A DNA stretch of 18,496 nucleotides. It comes from an uncultured Blautia sp. GTDB taxonomy: Bacteria; Bacillota; Clostridia; Lachnospirales; Lachnospiraceae. The stretch covers positions 1 to 18,496 of the forward strand of contig URXG01000050.1 of the NCBI GenBank assembly GCA_900551715.1. The letters run 5' to 3'. Every line of letters starts with the position of its first letter. Within the stretch, counting starts at the first letter, position 1. Below are positions 1 through 5,895 of the stretch, in pieces. The notes below the pieces were generated by a model. The model had not been told where the DNA came from and did no database searches. It worked only from the letters and a program-made list of their open reading frames with translations. A program made the position numbers and the translations under genes.

Positions 1-50
1 GACAAACGGTTTTCAAGACCGCCTCGTTATGACCACTTCGATATCTCTCC
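1..50 (-). tRNA. tRNA-Ser(UGA), 3' part cut off by the window edge
   Basis: Read on the minus strand, the stretch starts GGAGAGAT (acceptor 5' strand and position 8) and continues through a D arm. It then has an anticodon arm with the seven-base loop CTTGAAA closed by GGT/ACC-type pairing. The central triplet is TGA (plus-strand tca at 13-15), which reads UCN serine codons. The variable arm, T arm and 3' end lie left of base 1, so the gene is incomplete here. The A36-A37-A38 run is the motif that MiaA-type enzymes prenylate, so i6A37 (or ms2i6A37) rather than t6A would be expected. It sits downstream of ispD, with its own promoter in between. Confidence 0.88.
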
Positions 51-100
51 ATATGTTATTTATTGTTGTTTGTTTACGCCACTCGTTCAGCGCAAGATGT

Positions 101-129
101 ATTCTATCATCATTTATTGCATATGTCAA
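101..129 (-). promoter_or_regulatory. sigma-A promoter of tRNA-Ser
   Basis: On the minus strand there is a perfect -35 TTGACA (124-129), a 17-bp spacer and a -10 TAGAAT (101-106). The start point should be near base 94, giving a 5' leader of about 44 nt before the tRNA at base 50. It lies just beyond the ispD stop, so the tRNA can be made independently of the upstream operon. Confidence 0.85.
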
Positions 130-148
130 CAATAAATTTCATATTTTT

Positions 149-838
149 TCATGAATTTCCCAAAAATAGTTCAGCAACCCCTAAATCCTCCGGTGTTGTG
201 ATCTTAATGTTCTGGTAACTGCCCTCTGCAAGGCGTACTTTTATCCCTGTTTCCTGCTCTACTACCATGGCATCGTCCGTAACATTGCTCATCTCTCGGG
301 TACGGATACTTTCATGGGCATTTCTGATCAGAGCATACTGAAAAATCTGGGGAGTCTGGATCATCCATACTTTACTTCTGTCCGGAGTCTCTGCAATATA
401 TCCACTTTCATCTGCAATTTTGACAGTATCTTTGGAAGGCATTCCTACTGCGCAGGCACCTGTTTCTTCAGCTCCTGTCAGACCTCTCTCCAGTATTTCT
501 TCTGTTATAAAAGGGCGTGCTCCATCATGGATCAGCACATAATCACTGTTTTCGCAGGCAAGAAGCCCCTGATAAACAGAATCATAACGCTCTTTTCCAC
601 CTGGTATTACTTTTGTGACCTTGGTAAATCCATATTTATCCACGATCTCTTTCTGACAGTAAAGGACCGACTCCTCTCCCGTTACAAGAATGATATCCTC
701 TATGAGAGGACTGTCCTGAAAACATCTCAGTGAATAATAAAGAACGGGATACCCCTTAATTTCCAGAAACTGCTTCTGTATTTTTGTATGCATTCTTTTT
801 CCCTGTCCTGCTGCCAGAACGATAGCTGTATTTTTCAT
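149..838 (-). CDS. ispD: 2-C-methyl-D-erythritol 4-phosphate cytidylyltransferase (IspD)
   Basis: IspD couples MEP to CTP, giving CDP-methylerythritol in the cytosolic non-mevalonate isoprenoid pathway. The 229-residue product has the nucleotidyltransferase signature LAAGQGKRM (8-16), HDGARP (104-109), KDTVK (136-140), TPQIF (162-166), TDDA (187-190) and the C-terminal NIKITTPED (210-218), all family hallmarks. I start it at the ATG at 838, preceded by GAGAGGAAG, because an in-frame upstream extension to 931 adds 31 residues unlike IspD and would run into tsaD. It is the last protein gene of the tsaE-to-ispD run, 58 bp after tsaD. No intrinsic terminator is evident after its stop, so read-through into the tRNA-Ser is possible. 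Confidence 0.95.
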   Translation of the reverse strand: MKNTAIVLAAGQGKRMHTKIQKQFLEIKGYPVLYYSLRCFQDSPLIEDIILVTGEESVLYCQKEIVDKYGFTKVTKVIPGGKERYDSVYQGLLACENSDYVLIHDGARPFITEEILERGLTGAEETGACAVGMPSKDTVKIADESGYIAETPDRSKVWMIQTPQIFQYALIRNAHESIRTREMSNVTDDAMVVEQETGIKVRLAEGSYQNIKITTPEDLGVAELFLGNS

Positions 839-896
839 TTCTATCTTCCTCTCCCTGACGATATCTGTTTCAAGAATGTCTCTGCTTTGATTCTGA

Positions 897-1925
897 TTAA
901 CGTTCTCCCAGCCGAAGATTCGGTACTGCATTCAGATCCCAGCCATGGCGGGTACCTTTTTTGTACTCATAATATGCTGCTGCTCCGATCATAGCAGCAT
1001 TATCTGTACAGAAGATCGGTGACGGACGAAAGAAACGGTAGCCATGTTCCTGGCAGGCTTTTTCCATTGCAGCACGCAATGTTCCATTAGAAGCTACTCC
1101 ACCTGCAATCGCTACTTTGTCCATCTTGTAGTCTCTGGCAGCCATCATAGTATGCTCTACCAGCACATCTACAACTGCTTTCTGGAAAGAAGCAGCCAGA
1201 TCTGCTTTATTTACCTCTTCTCCCTTCATCTGTGCCTGATTCAGGTAATTGAGCACTGCTGATTTCACGCCACTGAAGCTGAAATCATAAGGGCAATCTC
1301 CCACCTTGGCTCTGGGGAATGTAATGGCATCCGGATTGCCTTCTCTGGAAAGTTTATCAATCTTTGGTCCGCCTGGATAGCCCAATCCGATGGCACGAGC
1401 TACTTTATCAAAAGCTTCTCCTGCTGCATCATCTCTGGTACGTCCCAGAATCTCGAATTCTCCATAATCCTTCACGATTACCAGATGTGTATGACCTCCT
1501 GACACGATCAAACAGAGAAATGGTGGTTCCAGATCCGGGTGTTCAATATAGTTTGCCGAAACATGTCCTTCTATATGATGCACACCTACCAGGGGCAGAT
1601 TTTTGGCATATGCAATGGCTTTGGCTTCTGCAACGCCTACCAGGAGTGCACCTACCAGTCCAGGACCGTAAGTCACCCCTATTGCATCCAGATCATCCAG
1701 TGTCACATCTGCTTCTTTCAGTGCTTCTTCTATAACCTGATTAATCTTTTCGATATGTTTACGCGAAGCAATCTCCGGAACAACTCCCCCATATAATTTG
1801 TGCAGTTCAATCTGTGAAGAAATCACATTGGACAGAATCATCCTTCCATTCTTCACAACAGAAGCAGCTGTCTCATCACAGGAACTTTCGATTGCAAGTA
1901 TCAATGTATCTTTTATTTCTGACAT
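897..1925 (-). CDS. tsaD: tRNA N6-threonylcarbamoyladenosine transferase TsaD (Gcp/YgjD)
   Basis: TsaD transfers the threonylcarbamoyl group from TC-AMP to A37 of ANN-decoding tRNAs, in complex with TsaB and TsaE. It is an ASKHA-fold metalloprotein. Visible are the N-terminal ESSCDET (13-19), GGVVPEIASRKH (46-57), the metal-binding HHIEGH with His117 and His121, SGGHTHL, and DNAAMIGA near the C-terminus. The 342-residue length is normal. I take the ATG at 1925 (AGAGGTG upstream), but a GTG at 1934, two bases after the rnz stop and behind GAAGAGGA, would add three residues and is nearly as good. tsaE and tsaB are in the same operon. TsaC/Sua5, which makes TC-AMP, is not in the window. Confidence 0.96.
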   Translation of the reverse strand: MSEIKDTLILAIESSCDETAASVVKNGRMILSNVISSQIELHKLYGGVVPEIASRKHIEKINQVIEEALKEADVTLDDLDAIGVTYGPGLVGALLVGVAEAKAIAYAKNLPLVGVHHIEGHVSANYIEHPDLEPPFLCLIVSGGHTHLVIVKDYGEFEILGRTRDDAAGEAFDKVARAIGLGYPGGPKIDKLSREGNPDAITFPRAKVGDCPYDFSFSGVKSAVLNYLNQAQMKGEEVNKADLAASFQKAVVDVLVEHTMMAARDYKMDKVAIAGGVASNGTLRAAMEKACQEHGYRFFRPSPIFCTDNAAMIGAAAYYEYKKGTRHGWDLNAVPNLRLGER

Positions 1926-1936
1926 TTCCGGCACCT

Positions 1937-2848
1937 CTAATCCTCTTCAAAATTTAATTCCATGGTCTTGCCGTCTTTGCCTGGCCATGCATTGGGAAAT
2001 ATCCCCCGAACCATATCCATATACTCATCTGGGCGAATCAGAGAAGGACTGTAATGAGTCAGCCACATCTCTGACACTTCTGCATCTCTGGCAAGGGTTG
2101 CGGCTTCTCTGAATGTCATATGTTTATAGCCTTTTGCTTTCTCGATCTTGTCTTCTTCTCCATACATGCCTTCACAGATAAAAAGATCCGAGGCCTTGGC
2201 ATTACGGAGAATAGATTCTGTAGGTCTGGTATCGGTGGTATAAGTTACCTTGATTCCCTTACGTTCTGGTCCCAGTACCATATCCGGTGTATAGATCATT
2301 CCGTTCTCTTCTATTGTCTGACCTTTCTGGAGCGGATTCCAGAATTTCAGCGGAATTCCCTGCTCTCTGGCTCTTTCCGGTGAAAATTTGCCTTTTCGCA
2401 GAATTTCCAGTGTATATCCATAGCAGATCACATTATGGTTCACTCTGAAAGCAGTAATCCTGTATCCATTCAACTCCAGCACCTGTTCCGGTGAAGTAAT
2501 CTCTATAAAGCGAATCTCAAAGGGAAGCTCCGGTGCGATTACTCTCAGGGCATTTACCACTCTTTCCAGTCCTTTAGGACCTATCAGTGTCAGAGGCTCT
2601 GTTCTGTCAGCATTTCCCATAGTCAGAAGCATACCTGGCAGGCCACTGATATGATCTCCATGATAATGAGTAAAGCAGATCACATCAATAGGTTTGAAAC
2701 TCCATCCTTTTTCTTTAATGGCAACCTGTGTTCCCTCTCCGCAATCAATCAGAAGGCTGCTGCCATTGTATCTTGTCATAAGGGCAGTCAGCCAGCGTCT
2801 TGGAAGAGGCATCATACCTCCGGTTCCCAGCAAACAAACATCTAACAT
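1937..2848 (-). CDS. rnz: ribonuclease Z
   Basis: RNase Z is a zinc-dependent metallo-beta-lactamase-fold endonuclease that removes 3' trailers from tRNA precursors. The 303-residue protein starts LDVCLLGTGG and carries the metal-binding HYHGDH motif at residues 61-66, with the downstream CFTHYHGDHISGLPGML context typical of RNase Z. A further histidine lies in the late WLTHYSPS segment and an Asp in the TTDTRP segment. Length fits the bacterial short form. The start has AGAGGAA about seven bases upstream. It lies between rimI (15-bp gap) and tsaD (stop and start nearly touching), which suggests translational coupling within the operon. Confidence 0.96.
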   Translation of the reverse strand: MLDVCLLGTGGMMPLPRRWLTALMTRYNGSSLLIDCGEGTQVAIKEKGWSFKPIDVICFTHYHGDHISGLPGMLLTMGNADRTEPLTLIGPKGLERVVNALRVIAPELPFEIRFIEITSPEQVLELNGYRITAFRVNHNVICYGYTLEILRKGKFSPERAREQGIPLKFWNPLQKGQTIEENGMIYTPDMVLGPERKGIKVTYTTDTRPTESILRNAKASDLFICEGMYGEEDKIEKAKGYKHMTFREAATLARDAEVSEMWLTHYSPSLIRPDEYMDMVRGIFPNAWPGKDGKTMELNFEED

Positions 2849-2863
2849 ATTTTTCCTCTTTTA

Positions 2864-3298
2864 TCATTGTGTTTTTGTCATTAATACAGCATTTTCCACT
2901 GGCTCAGTGTAATAATTTTTGCGAAATCCATCTTCTTTGAAGCCAAGACGCTGATAAAGACGTCTGGCTGAGCCATTACTTTCTCGCACTTCCAGATGTA
3001 CGATATGAATTCCTCTGGCAGCAGCCAACATCAGCATACTGTCCACAAGGAAATATCCAATTCCTTCTTTCTGGCGATCTCTTGTAACTGCCACATTAAG
3101 AATGTCTCCCTCATCCAGTACGGTCTGCATACTGCAATAACCAAGAATCTGTCCTTTTTCCTCTACTACAAAAAACATATTTTCGTCTTTGAGAAGGAAT
3201 GTAAAAAATCCCTCTCTGGTCCATGGTGGAGAAATCAGATCATTCTCTATCTCCATTACCTGATCCAGATCTTCTACCAGCATCTCCCGAAACGTCAT
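2864..3298 (-). CDS. rimI: ribosomal protein S18 alanine N-acetyltransferase
   Basis: This is a 144-residue GNAT acetyltransferase that, in the RimI family, acetylates the N-terminal alanine of ribosomal protein S18 using acetyl-CoA. The N-terminus MTFREMLVEDLDQVMEIE is the usual GNAT beginning. The acetyl-CoA loop appears as RDRQKEGIG, and the family block LEVRESNGSARRLYQRLGF is followed by the NYYTEP segment with the conserved tyrosines. Its ATG overlaps the tsaB stop (ATGA at 3295-3298), so translation is probably coupled. tsaE-tsaB-rimI is a common order in Firmicutes. The substrate is assigned from family and context, not from any residue seen here. Confidence 0.92.
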   Translation of the reverse strand: MTFREMLVEDLDQVMEIENDLISPPWTREGFFTFLLKDENMFFVVEEKGQILGYCSMQTVLDEGDILNVAVTRDRQKEGIGYFLVDSMLMLAAARGIHIVHLEVRESNGSARRLYQRLGFKEDGFRKNYYTEPVENAVLMTKTQ

Positions 3299-4029
3299 GA
3301 TTTATCTCCACTGGCAGTAGCTGTCTGCGCCTTTTTTCTCTCTGCACGTTCCCTTTCCGCCTGGGAAAGTCTCAGGTAATCCGGAATGTGTTCTTCCGCT
3401 GTCTGAATTCTGCCCTGACGATAATATTCCATACCAAGCGCTGCCACTGCTGCTGCTCTTTGTTTGTTTACATGTGCAGGTGCAAATGTATATGGAACTT
3501 TCAGATTCTCCTGAATCATTTCTTTGAATACCGGCACACCATCTCCTAGGAATGTAACTGGTTCCTGGTAATGATTCAGTTTTTCAATCATCTGCTCCAT
3601 AGGAATTGCCATCTGGTCTTCTGTTACTTTCAGTTTGTGACCCTCAAACTGATACAATCCTGTATAGACCTGTTTTCTTCTTGCATCCATAATGGGACAG
3701 ATCAGCCCTTCTGTGTCATACAGATTATAGGCCAGTCCTTCTACTGTAGGAACTGCAATCAGAGGTTTCTTGAGTGCAAGCCCCAGCCCCTTGGCTGTAG
3801 CAGAACCGATTCTCAGCCCTGTAAAAGAACCCGGACCTGCTGCAATGGCAATGGCATCTATGGTGTTCAGATCCAGCTCTGTCATACGAACAATCTCATC
3901 CAACATTGGAAGCAGTGTCTGAGAATGTGTTTTTTTGTAATTTACGGTATATTCTGCGACCAGTACATCATCCTGTACTACAGCAACGGATGCAACGATC
4001 CCGGAACTGTCCAGACCTAATATTTTCAT
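3295..4029 (-). CDS. tsaB: t6A synthesis protein TsaB (YeaZ)
   Basis: TsaB is a catalytically inactive ASKHA paralogue of TsaD that dimerises with it and is required for t6A37 synthesis. The 244-residue protein starts MKILGLDSSG, has the family motif AGPGSFTGLRIG from residue 64, and lacks the HxxxH metal site of TsaD, as expected. The last ~25 residues (ERERAERKKAQTA) are a charged, probably disordered tail slightly longer than the core needs. Its ATG overlaps the tsaE stop (4026-4029) and its stop overlaps the rimI start, so three genes are chained by 4-base overlaps. Confidence 0.95.
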   Translation of the reverse strand: MKILGLDSSGIVASVAVVQDDVLVAEYTVNYKKTHSQTLLPMLDEIVRMTELDLNTIDAIAIAAGPGSFTGLRIGSATAKGLGLALKKPLIAVPTVEGLAYNLYDTEGLICPIMDARRKQVYTGLYQFEGHKLKVTEDQMAIPMEQMIEKLNHYQEPVTFLGDGVPVFKEMIQENLKVPYTFAPAHVNKQRAAAVAALGMEYYRQGRIQTAEEHIPDYLRLSQAERERAERKKAQTATASGDKS

Positions 4030-4457
4030 TTATTTTTCTCCTCTATAATAATCCGACGGTAGTCAAATCCTTTTTCCAGATCTTTTTGTATTGTAATGGA
4101 AATCCGATTCTCCGGCAAAATCTCCTCAATAAGCTCTGCCCATTCGATCAGGCAGATACCTTCTCCGAAGAAATAATCATCGTAACCGATCTCTTCCATT
4201 TCTTCAATATCACCGATGCGGTACACATCAAAATGATAAAAAGGCAGCCTGCCTTCTTCATAAACCTGTACAATAGTAAAAGTCGGACTGTTTACCGATT
4301 CTCTGATTCCCAGTCCTGCTGCAACTCCCTGAGTAAATACAGTCTTTCCTGTACCAAGGTCACCTGTCAGGGTATAAACCTGCCCTTTCCGAGCCTGTCT
4401 GCCTATCTTCTCACCCAGTGCAAATGTCTCCTCAGGGCTTCTTGTCTCTATTATCAT
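4026..4457 (-). CDS. tsaE: tRNA t6A biosynthesis ATPase TsaE (YjeE)
   Basis: TsaE is the small P-loop ATPase that resets the TsaBD complex between t6A37 cycles. The 143-residue protein has Walker A GDLGTGKT at residues 32-39, the following FTQGVAAGLG helix, NSPTFTIVQVYE, the FYHFDVYRI segment and LIEWAEL (Walker-B-like), all standard. I choose the ATG at 4457, behind GGTGAGGG. The longer frame reaching 4502 would begin inside the start-site region of the promoter at 4503-4531, so it cannot be the normal start. This is the first gene of the operon. Confidence 0.94.
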   Translation of the reverse strand: MIIETRSPEETFALGEKIGRQARKGQVYTLTGDLGTGKTVFTQGVAAGLGIRESVNSPTFTIVQVYEEGRLPFYHFDVYRIGDIEEMEEIGYDDYFFGEGICLIEWAELIEEILPENRISITIQKDLEKGFDYRRIIIEEKNK

Positions 4458-4481
4458 ATCAGCCCTCACCTTCCTTTTTCC

Positions 4482-4510
4482 TTGCAAAAATACTCTCTGC
4501 ATATTATAAT
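4482..4510 (+). promoter_or_regulatory. promoter of ppiB, sharing its -10 with the divergent operon
   Basis: The plus strand has -35 TTGCAA (4482-4487), a 17-bp spacer and a perfect -10 TATAAT (4505-4510). The start should lie near 4517, followed by a leader of about 39 nt with AAAGGAGG ahead of the ppiB ATG. Four of the six -10 bases pairs overlap those of the minus-strand promoter, so the two cannot be occupied in the open state together. Confidence 0.75.
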
Positions 4511-4531
4511 AGAGCCCACAAAGAAAAACAA
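4503..4531 (-). promoter_or_regulatory. promoter of the tsaE-tsaB-rimI-rnz-tsaD-ispD operon
   Basis: The minus strand has -35 TTGTTT (4526-4531), a 17-bp spacer and a perfect -10 TATAAT (4503-4508). The predicted start near 4496 leaves a leader of about 40 nt before tsaE. The -10 lies in the palindrome ATTATAAT (4503-4510), which is also the -10 of the opposite promoter for ppiB. Confidence 0.75.
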
Positions 4532-4555
4532 TACCTTTTATAAAAGGAGGCTATC

Positions 4556-5074
4556 ATGGCAAATCCAATCGTAACCATCACCATGGAAAACGGTGATGTA
4601 ATGAAAGCAGAACTTTATCCGGAGATTGCTCCGAATACTGTAAACAATTTTATCAGCCTTGTTAAAAGAGGCTTCTATGATGGACTTATTTTCCATCGTG
4701 TTATCAATGGTTTTATGATCCAGGGCGGTTGTCCGGACGGAACAGGTATGGGTGGCCCGGGATACAGCATCAAAGGTGAATTCTCACAGAATGGTTTCGC
4801 CAATGATCTGGCACATACAGCCGGTGTTCTTTCCATGGCAAGAGCCATGCATCCGGACTCTGCCGGAAGTCAGTTCTTCATCATGCACAAAGCAGCTCCG
4901 CATCTGGACGGTGCTTACGCAGCATTTGGTAAGATCACTGAAGGCATGGATATTGTAAATAAGATTGCTGAAACGGAAACCGATTTCAGAGACAGACCGC
5001 TGGATGAACAGCAGATTAAGTCTATGACTGTTGACACACAGGGTGTAGAATATCCGGAACCGGAAAAATGCTGA
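4556..5074 (+). CDS. ppiB: peptidyl-prolyl cis-trans isomerase, cyclophilin type
   Basis: This 172-residue cyclophilin catalyses cis-trans isomerisation at prolines and probably works as a folding helper in the cytosol, since no signal peptide or membrane segment is present. Visible are FHRVINGFMIQGG, whose Arg is the catalytic residue of the family, then SMARAMHPDSAGSQFFI and the C-terminal HLDGAYAAFGKITEGMDIV. The length is the usual single-domain size plus a short tail ending in Cys. A strong AAAGGAGG site sits six to seven bases before the ATG. It is a single-gene unit between its own promoter and the hairpin at 5101-5150. The symbol is by family; other cyclophilin names could apply. Confidence 0.95.
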   Translation: MANPIVTITMENGDVMKAELYPEIAPNTVNNFISLVKRGFYDGLIFHRVINGFMIQGGCPDGTGMGGPGYSIKGEFSQNGFANDLAHTAGVLSMARAMHPDSAGSQFFIMHKAAPHLDGAYAAFGKITEGMDIVNKIAETETDFRDRPLDEQQIKSMTVDTQGVEYPEPEKC

Positions 5075-5100
5075 TTTTTCTTCCCGCTAATAAATAACCA

Positions 5101-5150
5101 AAAAGAGGATGTATCTGATATTTTTGCAAATATCGGATACATCCTCTTTT
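5101..5150. terminator. bidirectional intrinsic terminator between ppiB and the YigZ gene
   Basis: The arms 5101-5123 and 5128-5150 pair over 23 positions with a single G-U-type exception and a four-base loop. The stem is flanked by A-runs on the left and T-runs on the right, so it works as an intrinsic terminator for ppiB on the plus strand and for the YigZ-family gene on the minus strand. It begins only 4 bases from that gene's stop codon. Confidence 0.9.
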
Positions 5151-5154
5151 TATG

Positions 5155-5817
5155 TCAGGATTCTGTTTCAAAAGTAAGTACCTGACCATCCACTGTTGCA
5201 AAATACAGTTCTTTTTCTTTCTCCATGATTGCTCTTCCGTTGGTTCCCTCTGTAACAGCTTTCTGTACATTTTCTACATCTTCAGAAGGAATCAGCAGCT
5301 TCATTATTACTTTATCCGTATACTCACTGCCAAGAACAGGGATACCTCTTTCTCCTGCAATATACTGAATCTTGCCAATCCCGGTATAATCTGTAGTGAC
5401 TGTGAGACAGATACCATGCTTTTTCTCAATGATCCTACTTTCTCTGAAGCCTTCCTGAACCGCTTTGGAATAGGCTCTTACAAGTCCTCCTGTCCCCAGA
5501 AGAACCCCTCCAAAATATCTGGTGACTACAACTGCCACATTGTAGATATCTTCTCCCAGAATCACATCCAGCATCGGTCTGCCTGCTGTTCCTGAAGGTT
5601 CTCCATCGTCACTGCATCTGGTATACTCCCTGTTCATTCCCACTGAGTAGGCATAACAATTATGTCTGGCATCCCAGTACTTTTTTCTGCTTTCTTCCAG
5701 AAACGCCAGTGCTTCTTCTTCACTGGACACAGGACGTACAGTTGCTATAAAGCGGGATTTTTTTTCTGTGATTTCTCCTGTGCCACCTTCCAGAACGGTT
5801 TTATACTGATCTAACAT
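5155..5817 (-). CDS. IMPACT/YigZ family protein
   Basis: This 220-residue protein belongs to the YigZ/YvyE/IMPACT family. The N-terminal UPF0029 domain carries the signatures DDGEPSGTAGRPML (about residues 69-82) and VVVTRYFGGVLLGTGGLVRA, which define the family. The last ~80 residues match the usual C-terminal ferredoxin-like (DUF1949) domain. Bacterial members have no settled biochemical role; the eukaryotic IMPACT relatives bind the translation regulator GCN1, so a link to translation is only an analogy. The ATG at 5817 follows GGAAGGAAG. The gene lies downstream of the PBP gene with a hairpin between them, and no separate promoter is obvious. Confidence 0.93.
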   Translation of the reverse strand: MLDQYKTVLEGGTGEITEKKSRFIATVRPVSSEEEALAFLEESRKKYWDARHNCYAYSVGMNREYTRCSDDGEPSGTAGRPMLDVILGEDIYNVAVVVTRYFGGVLLGTGGLVRAYSKAVQEGFRESRIIEKKHGICLTVTTDYTGIGKIQYIAGERGIPVLGSEYTDKVIMKLLIPSEDVENVQKAVTEGTNGRAIMEKEKELYFATVDGQVLTFETES

Positions 5818-5839
5818 TCTACTTCCTTCCTTTGCAAAT

Positions 5840-5876
5840 ACAGGCTGTAACCGTCTTGTAGACAGCCACAGCCTGT
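5840..5876 (-). terminator. possible terminator or attenuating hairpin after the PBP gene
   Basis: ACAGGCTGT (5840-5848) and ACAGCCTGT (5868-5876) are perfect inverted repeats, and the interior can pair further (GTCT with AGAC, plus G-U pairs). On the minus strand only a short T tract (ATTTGC) follows, so termination may be partial, allowing some read-through into the YigZ-family gene. Confidence 0.5.
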
Positions 5877-5895
5877 TTTCTCAATTTAGTTTGTT

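Noticed and set aside
839..931. 31-codon N-terminal extension of IspD
   Set aside because: The extension does not resemble IspD, would overlap tsaD, and the ATG at 838 has a good ribosome binding site and the family start.
4458..4502. 15-codon N-terminal extension of TsaE
   Set aside because: It would start upstream of the predicted transcription start of the operon promoter, and the shorter form matches the family start.
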